A stretch of DNA of 64,000 nucleotides from Mermis nigrescens. Taxonomy: Eukaryota; Nematoda; Enoplea; Mermithida; Mermithidae. The stretch lies in assembly GCA_036768485.1 (NCBI GenBank), contig JAVLUZ010000150.1, positions 806,001-870,000 on the forward strand, given 5' to 3'. Shown here piece by piece: positions 34,360 to 60,458 of this stretch; the first letter of the stretch is position 1; the number at the start of each line of letters is the position of its first letter. The position numbers and the translations under genes are program-made. The notes beneath the pieces are model-generated. The model was not told where the DNA came from and made no database searches. It saw only the letters and a list, made by a program, of their open reading frames with translations.

Positions 34360-35391
34360 GGGCCCAGTTGCATCATGCGCCCAACACCTGTCTGCCAGTG
34401 ACACGTGACACTTTTGACAGAAATTGGGTTACACCACACTTTCCTGTCACAGTTTTTCCTGACAGGTGACGGGTTCATCCGGTTGCACCACTTTAGCTGA
34501 CAGGTGACTAGCGACAAGTTTACACGCGCATTTTTACCTCTGTGCTCATTCCGGTTGCATCACCTTTTCTGACGGGTGTAACACTCGTCTGCTTTGCTGC
34601 ATTTTTTGACATGAGTGTTTTGTCATGTCTGTATCTGATTTGCTGTACTTTTGCCCAAAAATGACTACTTGGTGCACGTAATAGTGACTCGTATTATTCA
34701 TTTAATTTCGAAAAAAATTTATCCTAAAATATAATCATGACAATACATCCTACCTAATATATCGAGCACTTTGTTGCCGCGCGTGGTGTCACCACTTGCA
34801 TAAGTTTTGTTCAAGGTCTACATCAAACGACCATGGAATATTCAGCAGTACATACACATAATGTAGTCCTTGATTTCCGTTTTCCTAGAAAATCCGGAGT
34901 TCCTAGTTTTTATCAGAATCAGTCTTCATTTTTGATTTAGAAAATAAATTTCAATCTTTTAGATCTTGATAATTCAATCGTTATCTTTTTATTTGTAGCA
35001 ATTATGATTTTTATAACTGATTTGATTAATTGTCATATATTAAATTTTTGTTTTTTTCAAATTCATGCAGAATCACTTTTGGCGTTGTACTAATCAACTT
35101 TTTAAAATCAGCTAAAGTAAGCATTTGCCTGTCAAAAGACTACGCTGGCTGAAAAGAGTCTGGTGCAACCGGAAAAAATGCCACTGTTAGACTTACGTGT
35201 CACGTTTCAGGCAAAACTATCACCTGTCAAACAAAACTGTCATTTGTCAAGCAAAAACGTCACCTGTCACACAATAAACTGTCAAAGCATGGTGTAACCG
35301 AAATAATTTTTGCCTGACAGTGTCATCAGTTCAGTTGACAAGCGCCTGTCTGTCACCTGTCAGCTGACAAGTTTTTGGTGCAACTAGGCCC
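34360..35391. mobile_element. Foldback element with GGGCC ends and clustered CACCTGTCA motifs
   Basis: The left end GGGCCCAGTTGCATCA and right end TGGTGCAACTAGGCCC form an inverted repeat. Inside both ends are many short copies of CACCTGTCA or its reverse (about 34380-34580 and 35180-35370). 'CAG' flanks both sides, which would fit a 3-bp target duplication as in PIF/Harbinger elements. The centre (about 34600-35100) is AT-rich with no transposase frame. It interrupts a reversed family J repeat. Confidence 0.75.
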
Positions 35392-35475
35392 AGATCGGCC
35401 ATGCTGTGCATCTATGGTCCCGACTGCACCTCAATCGACGTCTTAGGTAGGTACCAACATGGCACACATTAATAG

Positions 35476-35735
35476 CACAACATGGCCTGTCTGGAGGTCA
35501 CTAATTGAGCTTTTTTGGGGCCAAAATGTTCTCAACACCCAGTGTAAATGCTAAAATACAGTAAAAGCTTAATTGATCCGTAATTTCTGGTCGATTTCAA
35601 GCAGTTTTGAAATTTTTTAGATTTGCATTCATTTTAGACCTTCATTCTGCTTCAATTTCCCCGAACAAAATTCACCATTTTTCCATTCTGGGAGGTCACC
35701 CACTAACTCCCTCCCATGTGCACGGCTGTGCACAA
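35476..35735 (+). repeat. Family J repeat
   Basis: It runs from 'catggcctgtctggaggtcac' through 'ttttggggccaaaatg' and 'ttagaccttcattctgc' to 'ctgggaggtcacccac...ctccc atgtgcac'. The same order is seen at 39480-39745. It is non-coding, and its ends were not resolved. Confidence 0.55.
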
Positions 35736-35761
35736 AATTGGTAAATGTAGGTAGGAGGCAC

Positions 35762-36147
35762 CACACATGTACAACATGGGAATTCTGGGGGTCAGGCCCA
35801 AAAATTTTTTAAAAAGTGCCTTTTTTGGACTAAAAAACGATGGGTACACGTCAAAAACACTGTTTTTTGACGTTTCAGACAATGCTCGTTCATTATAGGA
35901 TATAAGAATGTATGAACAATTTCGAGAAAATTTGAAAAAATTGAGTAAATTAAACAAAATATGGTAAAAAATGTGTGTATGGCACGAAGCGCCGAAAATT
36001 TGAGATTTATGACCCAAAGATGGGCTATAAACGCCACTTTTTACATCTTTTACAAGAAATCAATAATTCTGGGGAGGTCGCACCTATTTTGCCGGGGGCC
36101 AGTTCCCATTTTGGGGGTCAAACCTACCCCCCCCAAGAACACGTCTG
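35762..36147 (+). mobile_element. Family I hAT-like element, complete copy
   Basis: The ends are CACACATGTACAAC... and ...CAAGAACACGTCTG. An exact 8-bp duplication, GGAGGCAC, is at 35754-35761 and 36148-36155. The 386-bp body contains 'gatgggtacacgtcaaaaacactgttttttgac', the GGCACGAAGCGCCG palindrome, and G-rich text near the right end. Confidence 0.88.
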
Positions 36148-37779
36148 GGAGGCACCCATGTAACTAAAAAGAGATCCGTACTTTGGTAAATACATAGAGA
36201 ATTATAATAATTACGTAGGCATAAATTATTACAAAAAAGGCAAGTCGAAATTTTTTAATTATTTTCAACTCAAATGAACACTATGAAGAAGACGGTGGCT
36301 GAAATAATGCATTGCAGCCCCCCTCATCTTGAAAAATCATATAAACAGAAGCGGATTTAAGGGTGGAGGCGGGCGACTGCCTTTATTTGTCAAACAGATT
36401 TGCGTGATTAGGAATAGAGACATGTACTTTTAGCGACTTTTGGCCAGTTTGTCGCAATTTCGCGCAGCATGCCAGAAAATATCTATGATGTACCTGCCTA
36501 GAGTATTCCATTTTAACTTAATTTTATATATAAGCCGAATTAAGACCAAAATGCTTGGTCTATCGAGTAAAACGTTTATCCGATTTCAGAAAGCTGAAAC
36601 TATGGCAATTATAAGCAAAATCAATTTAATTATTTTATTGTCATGTTTTAGCGATCGCATTGAGTCTGGGCTTCAAAACAAGCTCAAGACTGACCTTAGT
36701 AAGAGGGGCAAAATTGTCAAAAATAGCACCAAAAATTCAATTTTGAATGATCTATCAATTTGGGGGTACGCCGGATTCTGGTTGGTTCAGACCCTGCACG
36801 ACTATGTGTGGTTTAGACTAGTCATAATCAGATCGACATTAATGACCCACGTCAGTTATAAAACAATAGAGACCTAAATAAATTATTAGTTGGTAATGTA
36901 GAAAGGAACCATCAAAAGTGAAGGACAACGCATAAAATATACCCATGCAAAAATGCCAGTCTGCGTTTTGATAGGCATCATGACATCTATTAAACTAGCA
37001 CTGCGGAATTTAAATTTTAATTAGGAATAATTAACGGCGGCAAAACGTTCCCTCGTGTTTTTACGAATACATTCAATTCACAAGATAATACAAGTACCCA
37101 TCTCTTACGATATATGTACATAGGTGGTAAGGCCTGCCACGAGAATTTTACAGCATGGCTTACCTTTCATTATAAGTTGTACATGCAATCTACTGCAAGC
37201 ATATTTTTTTCTCAGAAACATTATTCTTGCAATAAAAGTTGTTTGGCAGACTACGTTCAGTCCTTCCTTAAGCTACTACGGATATGTAGCAAAACAGGTC
37301 GAATTTTAAAAACTTCCTGTCAAAGCTTGAGAATTTTAGTTGTTAGTTTTACTAATTTTACACTTACAAATCACCAATATTCGATGAAAAGCAAAACAAA
37401 CAAAAGCCTCATTGTCAACACCTCAATACCTTATTCCTCTTGCACGTCTGCCATTGATATTAAAATAATTGAAACATTCGATTAAATAAGAATAAATAAT
37501 TAAATGATGAGAATAAGTGAACGACTAAAATAAATACGTAATCAGTAAATTATTCTCTTCACAATGAGTTTTCCTATCGTCCGTTTCATATCAAATGACC
37601 CTTTTCCTAATCAACTCAAAAATAAATAGATAAGTATATCAGAAAGCGGTTTTAAGTTGCAAGACACCATTAGCAGCAATGAAGGAGCATATACCTAATG
37701 CACTCCTGTGACAACTGCCTAAATTTCTCGAATTTTTTCAGAAAATGGGCCATTTAGAATGGAACGGACCTAAGCTCAG

Positions 37780-37922
37780 AGAGCACAGGAATATCTAGAA
37801 ACCGCACATTATAATCACGAGTCCGTGCAAAAATATATAAAGCGTGCTTATGAAATGACAGGATCGTTATGGAATGAAGCAATAAATTTCAAATCGTCAG
37901 TTTGGTCTTGTTTATTAATGAG
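37780..37922 (+). CDS. Possible coding exon of an unknown gene
   Basis: After a 'ctaagctcag' acceptor, the frame reads RAQEYLETAHYNHESVQKYI then KRAYEMTGSLWNEAINFKSS. This is a helical, protein-like sequence amid AT-rich non-coding DNA. A possible donor is ATGAG/gtggaa at 37922; the frame stops at 37972. The phase does not join simply to the candidate at 39215, so exons are missing or one call is wrong. Confidence 0.3.
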
Positions 37923-38586
37923 GTGGAATGTGCGTACGAAACCAATTTATTCTTTATGTCGATCTTCTTATTGAACAAGAATCCATTGAAGCACTTTATA
38001 AATTTTAGTTTATGTATTTTATCTGTCGCACCCTGATTCCAAATATGCTCGATCCATAAATCAGGTTGAAATATACCCTGGCGGCTAAGAAGCAAAATTA
38101 ATTTTAGTCCGTTTCAAATAGCTTTAGCGATGACTCTAAGGAATTTTTACCGATTGATAACAAATTTCTATAAATGCAATGAACCAGTCGATTTGCTGCT
38201 AATGAGAATTCTCAAAATTTATGCTCAGGAAAAAACACATTTAACGGTAAGCTTATTAAAAGCAATGCTTGCATGTAAAAGAAAATCAAGTTAGAAGAAC
38301 CACCCATCTTCACATGCAAATCTCTTATCAGTTGACACGAACGTTCGTTAGAAATGCATAATTTTTGATTTCTCTACTCTTCAACCAGTAAGACTTTCAT
38401 TTAGTAAGCTACATACCTTTTATTACATGAGAACTTCGTCGTTACTATTAGATAAAGCACATTAATGTAATATATCTCCCAAGCCGCATTGTTTACTTTA
38501 CGGGATTTCGATCTTTTAACAGTTTAAAAGCAGTCACATATTCATTCAAACATGCGTATAGCTTTTGAAAACATGCTAGTCAGGCA

Positions 38587-39024
38587 CATACGTGTGCAGC
38601 ATAAGAATTCTGGGGGCGGTCAAGCCCAAAAATTTTTAAAAAGTGCCTTTTTTGGGCTAAAAAACGATGGGTACATGTCAAAAACACTCTTTTTTGACTT
38701 TTCAAACAAGGCTCCCTACTTTTAGAACATAAAAACTCAAAATAAATGCCGAAAAATTGAAAAAATGGTGTAAATTGAACAAAATATAGTCAAAAAATGT
38801 GCATGGCGCGAAGCGCCGAAGATTTGAGATTTTTGAGCCAAAAATGAGCAAAAAACGCATAAAAAAAGCACAAACGCATAAAAAAGCACACTTTTTACAA
38901 CATTCACAGACTTTCAGAAAAAATCGATCATTCTGGGGGGGTCGCACCCATTTTGCGAGGGGTCAGTTGCCATTCTGGGGAAGGTCAAACCCCCCAAACC
39001 CACCGTCCACCAAGAAAACGTGTG
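38587..39024 (+). mobile_element. Family I element, copy 2
   Basis: The body is closely similar to the copy at 35762: 'aagaattctgggggcggtcaagccc', 'gatgggtacatgtcaaaaacactc', the perfect GGCGCGAAGCGCCG palindrome at about 38807, and 'ccaccaagaaaacgtgtg' at the right end. The target duplication is not clear. Confidence 0.75.
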
Positions 39025-39214
39025 ATCAGATAATCTAAATGAGATAAAAGAGTGAAGACACACCACACATGCACATGCTGAAGACAAATTTTCTGGAATA
39101 AAATATGGTAAAATGATGGACAAAAACGGACAAAGATAAAAACTTTTTGCAAAGACCAGAAAATGTCAATTGCATCAGCTTTTATACTATTTTAACGTTT
39201 ATACTTATTTTTAG

Positions 39215-39342
39215 GGCCACTTCAGCTCAGGAAGAATCATTTGATTAGCCCCTCGCCAGAATTGGATGGACCTAGAACGGTGATGTTATGCTTCATGGAC
39301 GGAACTACATTGGGCAGCGACCGAATTATGAGAGTCTTATGA
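39215..39342 (+). CDS. Possible terminal coding exon of an unknown gene
   Basis: A good acceptor ('acttatttttag') precedes an open frame reading PLQLRKNHLISPSPELDGPR then TVMLCFMDGTTLGSDRIMRV and a leucine, ending at TGA 39340-39342. It needs one base from an upstream exon. The base composition is coding-like. The family is not recognised. It lies between two repeats, in the same strand sense as the candidates at 30.1 and 37.8 kb. Confidence 0.35.
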
Positions 39343-40092
39343 GCCAAAATCGTATAAGAACACAAAAAATTTTATGGGTTTTTCTCGAATTCAGGTGTCC
39401 TTTGTTCTGTACGGATCTAGTCAGACCGCCATATCCAGGTGTGTGGAACGTGCACAACCAATAGGTGAAAAGCATGGCCGGTCTGAGGGGGAGGGGGTTA
39501 GCCAGTCTGGGGGTCAAGAATTGAGCTTTTTTGAACCAAAATGACCTCAAAAACTGGTATAAGCACTAAAATAGTGTTAGAACTACGTTATTACACAGTT
39601 TATGGTGAATTTAACACAATCCATAAGTAAAATTTTCAATTTTTATCCATTTCAGCCTTCATTTTGCCCTAATTTCCCAAAAAATTTACCAGTTTTATAT
39701 TCTGGGGGTCTGTTTGACCCCTCAACCTCCACGTGCATGTCTGGACACAACTAGTAATCAGTGACGACGAAAATGTAAAATCTGATATTATCATCTATCG
39801 TTTTTAATTTAAATATCAGAGGGTTCACCCATTCGCTGGGCTGGATCGTGACTTTCAAAAGTCAACCACGACACTAAAATCCTATTATATCTAAAGATAA
39901 TAATTTGTATTACATATATCTGTATTAATGTAAGCAGTTCCGAAAGCTTACTGCAGTAGGTATATTTCTATTAAAAATAGGTCATTTTAAATTATAAATC
40001 AAATAACTAATTTGCATCAACTTCCCTTTTGCAATTTAATTTTCTTGAATGGCATGAGTTTTGAATGTCTTGTAAAAATTTTGCATAAGGTC

Positions 40093-40518
40093 CAGTGTTT
40101 TTTGTACAAGGTCCCTTTGTACATGTACAAAGATGGTCCCTAAAAGTCTTTGCACATTTTGTGCAAATTTTTCCATACTATAATATAGTATAGTAGCGAT
40201 TTTAGAGTTGTAATAGAGGTTTTCTTGGCCTTTCGTGATGTATTTTAGCTGATTTTCAGGTTTCTCACGCCAAAAATTACTGAAAATTGTCTCGAAACGA
40301 CGCGAAGCGCCGAAAAATTATACATTTTTACATTCTTAATGCAAATTCTGCTATTATAAAGATATGTAAGACAAAAATTACTAATGGTGCGAAGCGTCGA
40401 AAATTTTTGCGAATTTTTTACCTTTTAGTCTTCCCAAAAATCGTTGTACATGTACGAAGACGGTCCCGAGAAGTCTTTATACATCGGTAAAAATCTTTGC
40501 CGAACACGAAAAACCGTG
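40093..40518 (+). mobile_element. Family A hAT-like element, shorter copy
   Basis: It begins CAGTGTTTTTTGTACAAGGTCC and ends CACGAAAAACCGTG. The flanks ATAAGGTC / ATAAGATT match at 6 of 8 bases. It carries two GCGAAGC palindromes (about 40300 and 40386). It ends about 190 bp from the stop codon of the PAM2 gene, on its 3' side. Confidence 0.82.
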
Positions 40519-40705
40519 ATAAGATTCTTCTGTACTCACACTTGTGGAAAAAGAAAAGAAATATATGTTTGTACAAAAAAAGAGTTTGTTATCTGAGAAA
40601 AAGTTTCGCTGGATATAGAAAACGCGTTTAAAAATATTTAATTGTCAAAAAGTATATAATAGTACTAAATTAAAACTTCTAGTCATAATTCGAATTTTAA
40701 TTAAT

Positions 40706-40903
40706 TCAGCATTTGAATATGTTATGTAGACGATCTGTTAATTTCATCAGCACATTTGATGCTGAAGAATTTGTTTCTAACAATGGTCTTCTGACAAATG
40801 ATAATAATGTAGCATACTTGTCAAAGTCCGGTGACAATCCGAGGGGTCGGGGAATTTTAGACGGCGAAGTCTTCATCTGTTCATTAATTTCCAATAATTG
40901 GCT
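40706..40903 (-). CDS. PAM2 protein gene, exon 3 (C-terminus)
   Basis: The acceptor 'gtatttttcag' leads into AGCCAATTATTGG (SQLLEINEQMK). The frame runs to TGA at 40708-40706, giving 65 residues. The alternative upstream start inside the intron is rejected because the acceptor is strong and in phase. Confidence 0.72.
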   Translation of the reverse strand, partial: SQLLEINEQMKTSPSKIPRPLGLSPDFDKYATLLSFVRRPLLETNSSASNVLMKLTDRLHNIFKC

Positions 40904-43416
40904 CTGAAAAATACATAATACATGTGGAATGTAAAGTATCTTTTTCATAATCAAACTGAAATCTATCAAGTATTACTCAACATAAAGTAAGTTACGTTTC
41001 GAAGACAAAGTACTGAACCAATTTATACAAATTCACATTTTAAGCTTGGCAGAAAATTTTTTCTAGATTAATCCAAATTCTGAAGTTCACAAAGAAAGAT
41101 TAGAAACATTGATTGCATTTCGTTAAAGTATGTTCCAATTTGAAAAGTAAGTACGGAATACAAGATCCGGGAAATTCGAATGGAAGATATTGAAAAACGG
41201 AAATGGAACAAAAACAAACGCAACTTTTGCACGGACCTGTAATCCACAACATAAGATAGGGAGGTACACAAAATAAAAATAAACTTTAGGTTAGGGTTTT
41301 ATTCAGAAGACTTATTTCTCTGCAAAACTTGGACAATTTGGATCTAACGGTAAGAGAATTATATTGTAATAAGACAACCACGATAAGAAAAATCTATAAA
41401 TCATTTTTCGAAATTGATCATAACTTACTCGGCAATAAATCTTCAAATTTTCTTCATTCCCAGTACCACTAATATCGCTTATTTCACCCTTCTTATGGTT
41501 TTCACGTAAAGTTTCTACAACGGAGTGTCGTGGACTGGGCGACTCGCAATCAGGCTTTAAAGTACACGGAAAAGTATACACAGTTGAGTTAAGAATTTCT
41601 TCTGTTTTCCGTTGAAACTCCGAGGAAAAGAAGAAAAAGTTTTGTTTTTCTCTCGTGTTCATCGCCTCCGCATTCGGTTCCATTTTTTCAGTAGATTTTT
41701 CCATTTGTCCTACTTTCCTCATCGCTGGCACGAATTCTGGCGCATTCACATTTAGTCCGCTAGCGGAAGGCGATGATTTTAGACGCTGGCTATCAACGGA
41801 TTGATTAAATTTCTGAAATAAGAAAAAATTAAAGTTAGAAAGCGTATATTCGCTTTTGTAGATGATATCTACAATCAGATAAGCTTGTCTCACGTTTATA
41901 GTGCGGCTTCTGATTATCTGATATAAATAAGAGATATGATTAGGGAATTCAATCAATTTGAGAAAAATGTTTATTGCGAATAAGGCATACACTGAGCTGA
42001 CTAGAAAAATAATTTATGGAAAACGAAATTATACATATATGCATATGACAAAAGATAGTTTACAATCCGAGTCTCATCAGCAAAAGAAGGGACACTAATC
42101 TATAAGATTCTGAAGTTTAAGTTGAAACTCTAATGACTGTTAGTTTTAAGTAGGAATTATTATTTCTAGCGTTGAATATGAGTGTTTATTATGTGGGTGG
42201 ATTTAGTTCATGCCGTCATGTTTTTAGCGGCTTATGATACTTGAATGCTGCTTAGGTCTGAGTAACCAAAAAACGTATAATATGTACATTTTAAAAATGC
42301 TTATTCACTGTAGAATCATTTCGAATTTAATTGAACTGAGGAATAAAACTTTACTTTTTTAAATTTTTGGTAGTCTTGAGTCTCCTTGACTACACATCAT
42401 ATGGTCTGTCTGGGAGTCAGCTACAGAGCTATTTTTGAGACAAAATGACATCAAAAACGGTAGCATAGCATAAAAACTGTAATCCGTACTTATTGTTCAA
42501 GCACTTTTTTTGGAAAATTTCAATTTTCAACAATTTTTCGGCATTACTTATGCCTGACGTACTTTCCCAGAAAGTTTACCATTCTGCCGTTACCACTTCA
42601 ACTTCCACAAAATGGCTGCGACCCCCAGAATTGGCGATTTTTTTGTAGAAGTTAGTATAAATTGTAAAAAGTGTGCATTTTTAGGCGTTTTTATCTCATT
42701 TTTGGTTCACAAATCTCGAATTTTCGGCGCTTCGCGCCATATGCATAGTTTTTTACCATGTTTTGTTCAATTTACTAAATTTCTTGAGATTTATTTTACA
42801 TTTTTATGTTCTAGAAAAAGCGGAGATTGTTTAAAACGTCAAAAAACAGTGTTTTTGACGTGTACCCATCGTTTTTAGCCCAAAAAGGCACTTTTTTGAA
42901 AATTTTTGGGCCCGACTCCCTAGAATTTCCGTGCTGTACATGTATGGTATTGATATGTTTCAAATTGTAACTCTGCTAGTTGATCTTGTTAATCTTAGTA
43001 ATCTTTATCATATAATGCTTAGTAGATCACGATCGGTCAAATGATCATTAATTTTTCACTTCTCGGCTCAACACACAAATATGTAGACAATTTTCTCTAC
43101 GTCGACTAGTTTCTGCAAGTCTCGGGTGATCTTTAAAGCCATGCTCATTACTGATCATAACGCTTACCAATTCGTTTATCCGTCTCGTTAGCTTTTCTTC
43201 GCGCAGTTTGTTAGCCAATATTTGCTCTTCACTAAATAGATATACTTCATTCAAACTCATCTCTTTTTTATGATTATCATCGACAGAATTTTCTACCGGT
43301 AGAGCTGCCAAATGCGCTAATCGTATACTCCGCGCTTGTTTGAACCACAAATGCGCATTTTGACGACCTACTCTTAGTAAAGTCTTATTATAAATATCGA
43401 CGGTACCATTGCTCAT
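40706..43416 (-). CDS. PAM2-motif protein, predicted poly(A)-binding protein partner, 276 aa
   Basis: Three exons (249, 384 and 198 nt) join in phase 0 to a 276-residue protein without signal peptide or membrane segment. Residues 103-112, LNVNAPEFVP, match the PAM2 consensus: the Leu and Phe contact the MLLE domain of cytoplasmic poly(A)-binding protein in ataxin-2, Paip, Tob, eRF3 and others. A role in mRNA translation or decay is therefore inferred. The N-terminal 83 residues look helical (NAHLWFKQARSIRLAHLAAL; LREEKLTRRINEL). The middle is Ser/Glu/Lys-rich and disordered, and the last exon carries IPRPLGLSPDFDKYATLLSF and ends IFKC. No zinc finger, LSm or MIF4G domain is visible, and I do not recognise the protein beyond the motif. 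Introns are 1355 and 525 bp. Confidence 0.75.
41429..41812 (-). CDS. PAM2 protein gene, exon 2 (PAM2 motif)
   Basis: The acceptor 'cttatttcag' and the donor CGA/gtaagt bound 128 codons, phase 0 at both ends. It encodes KFNQSVDSQRLKSSPSAS and then the PAM2 core LNVNAPEFVP with upstream Ser-Gly. An acidic/basic disordered stretch follows, including FFFFSSEFQRKTEEIL and SPSPRHSVVETLRENHKKG. Confidence 0.8.
42575..42945 (-). mobile_element. Family I element in an intron of the PAM2 gene
   Basis: Reverse of the family I order: 'aaaatggctgcgacccccagaattgg', the CGGCGCTTCGCGCC palindrome at about 42725, 'cagtgtttttgacgtgtacccatcg', and 'ccgtgctgtacatgt' at the right. It lies between exons 1 and 2. 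Confidence 0.7.
43168..43416 (-). CDS. PAM2 protein gene, exon 1 (start)
   Basis: ATG at 43416 opens MSNGTVDIYNKTLLRVGRQN. The frame is cut at INEL by a strong gtaagc donor (83 codons). Past this donor the frame continues to a nearby stop, but the spliced reading is favoured by the donor quality and exact phase with exon 2. Confidence 0.7.
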
Positions 43417-43833
43417 GATTGCTTGAACTTTATTTGGAATTATTCGATAATTAGTTATGGATAGTTAATGCGTACATATGTATCTGCAGCAATTTGCATA
43501 AATTCGAGTGGAAACTGGCAGGCCACCAAGCCGCTCAACCGACTATTTCGATCAGCCAATTTTGTTCAATCGTTTCGCTGTTAAAGCGAAAAGTGTGTAA
43601 ATTGAAACCCACCATGTTTTGTAATAAAGTCTGTGATAGATAAAATTTCTATATTCAATACCACTTATGTACGGAATTTTAGATTTGATTTCTTCATCAT
43701 GTTACATGCATAAGGTACTGCCATGTCTCCCACAACGTGAGTGATCATTTTGAATTCAACATGCGTTGATCCTGATTATTGATAGATAGCCGCCAAGAGC
43801 AGCAGGTCGTTTGGCGTAAAGCTAATGTGTACC

Positions 43834-44045
43834 TATAGTCTATTACACGAAACTTTGTGCATGAAAATCAATTTTCAGCGATTAGCGAGCTGCTGAAAAC
43901 ATAGTAAAACATCATATGCTTACCAATTGCTCTGCGCGTTAGGTATCGTGATTTGTATGTACTTCAGTTTAAACTACTTTTGTAATCGATTAACACCGCC
44001 TCAAGAATTGTGATCCATGCACAGGGTTTCGTGAAACACACTATA
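43834..44045. mobile_element. TATAG-ended inverted-repeat element, 212 bp
   Basis: The ends TATAGTCTATTACACGAAAC and GTTTCGTGAAACACACTATA, together with 'tttgtgcatg'/'catgcacaggg' inside them, form an imperfect inverted repeat of about 30 bp. It lies about 420 bp upstream of the PAM2 gene start. A related end is at about 62300. Confidence 0.75.
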
Positions 44046-44494
44046 GCGTTATTCTACTCAACTAACTCGTTTTATCACTTTTAGCTGTTGCACACATCTT
44101 AACTCGAGCATGTACATGGTACATAGTATGTAATAATCAATGTTAGTATTATTGTGTTTATCCGCGATTACTGTAACTAGCTTAGCTTAGGAGGATCGAT
44201 TCGACGCGTTCTTCAGCTAGTGGCTTCCTGTATTTTGCTGCCTCGTTTCATCCCACTTTCAGTTCGTCTTTCGCCCCGCATTTTGTTGTAACGACATATC
44301 GACGTCCCAGTGGTAACTGGTTTGTTTCATGGATTAAAATGAGAAAACTATTCCTGCATTGTTGCCAAAAATTACACCATTTGGAAATTGATCTAGAACT
44401 TCTAAAATTACTAAAATAAGACAAGACTGCTTGGAAGCCTCGAATTTCCGGTTTGCTTGATTAATAAAGTTCACAAGTTTTGGAACCACTTATC

Positions 44495-44663
44495 TATAGT
44501 CTGTTTCACATAACTTCGTGCATAAATTTAAAGAATTTTCATCGACAGTAAGCCGATGGTTACGATAATTATATATCAGATCAATGCTATAATCGCAATC
44601 TGTCAGCTTATTGTCGGAGATGTTTTTAAAATTTATAACCGAAGTTGCGTGAAACAGACTATA
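44495..44663. mobile_element. TATAG-ended MITE, 169 bp
   Basis: The terminal repeats are TATAGTCTGTTTCACATAAC and GTTGCGTGAAACAGACTATA. It is nearly the same length and order as the copy at 31303-31470, including the internal 'gataattatatatcagatcaatgctataatcgcaat'. Confidence 0.85.
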
Positions 44664-45199
44664 AGTAGGTACATATGTACTTTACAATCCAATCTTTCAA
44701 GCCCATCATGTACACAGAAAAAGGGTAAATGGTCAAAAACGCTGAATCTCATGGGGGTTTAGGTCCAATCAGCAGTAGTAAACACTGGCTTATGTACCCT
44801 AGCTCATTCTAAGAGCGAATCAGCCCCGCTGACAAAATTGTACTTGGGTGTCGACATGGCCCAACGCATGCGACATAGCGCCCTGTTTATTTGTCTTCTT
44901 ACTGGAAACATGAGGTTCATCATTCAGAAAGGGAGCCCTATTTTGCAAATAAGTCGGCGAACCACAGCGGGTTGAAGGCATGTACTGATTTGCACATCTT
45001 GTACATTATTAATTTGAGATTTATCTTGAGGGATTTACGCATTTTCTGTAATAAATTGTGACTTTATCACATAAAAATTAGGTGTGGTGTCAAGCCAAGG
45101 CAATAAGGTTACAACGTAATTGGTTGTGAGGACATCATGCAATAAACCTTCTCTCCTTCTTCTCATTCATAATGCGAATGCATTACGAACATGTATTGA

Positions 45200-45910
45200 A
45201 TACCTATGTGCCTGTGTATAGTCTGTTTTTAACCTAGTGCATGAAAACAATCAGTAATCAAAAGTACGTATCACTGTAACTCTTATTTTTCAATACAAGC
45301 CTCCAAACATTGCACCCGGTGCATGTAAAAACATAGCTACCGTAAAATTTTTTTGTGTTTTTAACTTATTGCTTCCCAATTGTGATCTTTGAAGGTGCTT
45401 GATTCTCAATTCTTTTTTCGGCTTAGTGAGTGCGAAAAGAGCATCCGGGATTAAAAACCGATTTGCTCTGTTTTGTTTAGCACTAGTCTTTAGACGCTCG
45501 TATTTTTTAGCTGCTCAGCAGATGACTCGCTTCACTCTGTACTCCGTCTATCAATGGAGAAATGGGTATCATCACAGTAGTAAGGCATTTGCTTATTGCA
45601 CCATTTCATGCGGCCAGGTTAAAAAATAGTATATGATGTAAAGTAATATAGAATGTTATTTTCCCTGTGTTTGAAAAGCAAGTACGGTTGTTTCCTAAAT
45701 GATGTGTTAGATTTACATGTTTTGAATATGTCATGTACTGTAATCCACATCTGGGGTGGTTCGCGCTTGCTCCTGGTCATTCCGACTTCGCGGTCCCCGA
45801 TACCTTGTTTGTTTAAGCGTATTAAGTTATTCCGGAGTTCGACAGTACATCTGCTTAATTTATTTCGATATATCTACCTGTTGCCTTCTTCAGATCAGAT
45901 ATAGTTCAAA
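45200..45910 (+). promoter_or_regulatory. Presumed Ran promoter and 5' UTR region
   Basis: There are no repeats or convincing exons in most of this stretch. CG-bearing sequence occurs at about 45755-45845 ('ggttcgcgcttgctcctgg', 'cgacttcgcggtccccg'). The sequence just before the start codon, ttcaaaATGG, is a good initiation context (A at -3, G at +4). No TATA box was identified, and the start of transcription is unknown. Confidence 0.35.
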
Positions 45911-60259
<14,349 letters not shown>

Positions 60260-60458
60260 ATTGTAGACTGGCCTCAATGTCAACTATGTTCATCGTGCTT
60301 ATTATTGTAGACCCCACTTTAAATGTGCTCGACCATCTTATGAACTGCAGTCGTTTATCATGTTTTTGCTCATCTTGTTCGTTAATTTTTGGAACCAGTA
60401 AACTTAATGTGGGACAATGAGCAAAGCATTGCAAGTAATAGATTGCGCGAGTTGCTAT

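Noticed and set aside
35703..36163. Overlapping frames of about 60-100 residues on both strands
   Set aside because: They lie exactly within the family I element with its 8-bp duplication, and equivalents in other copies are disrupted.
36440..37485. Frames of 145 and 123 codons on the plus strand
   Set aside because: The composition is that of AT-rich random sequence, with no splice context and no recognisable domain.
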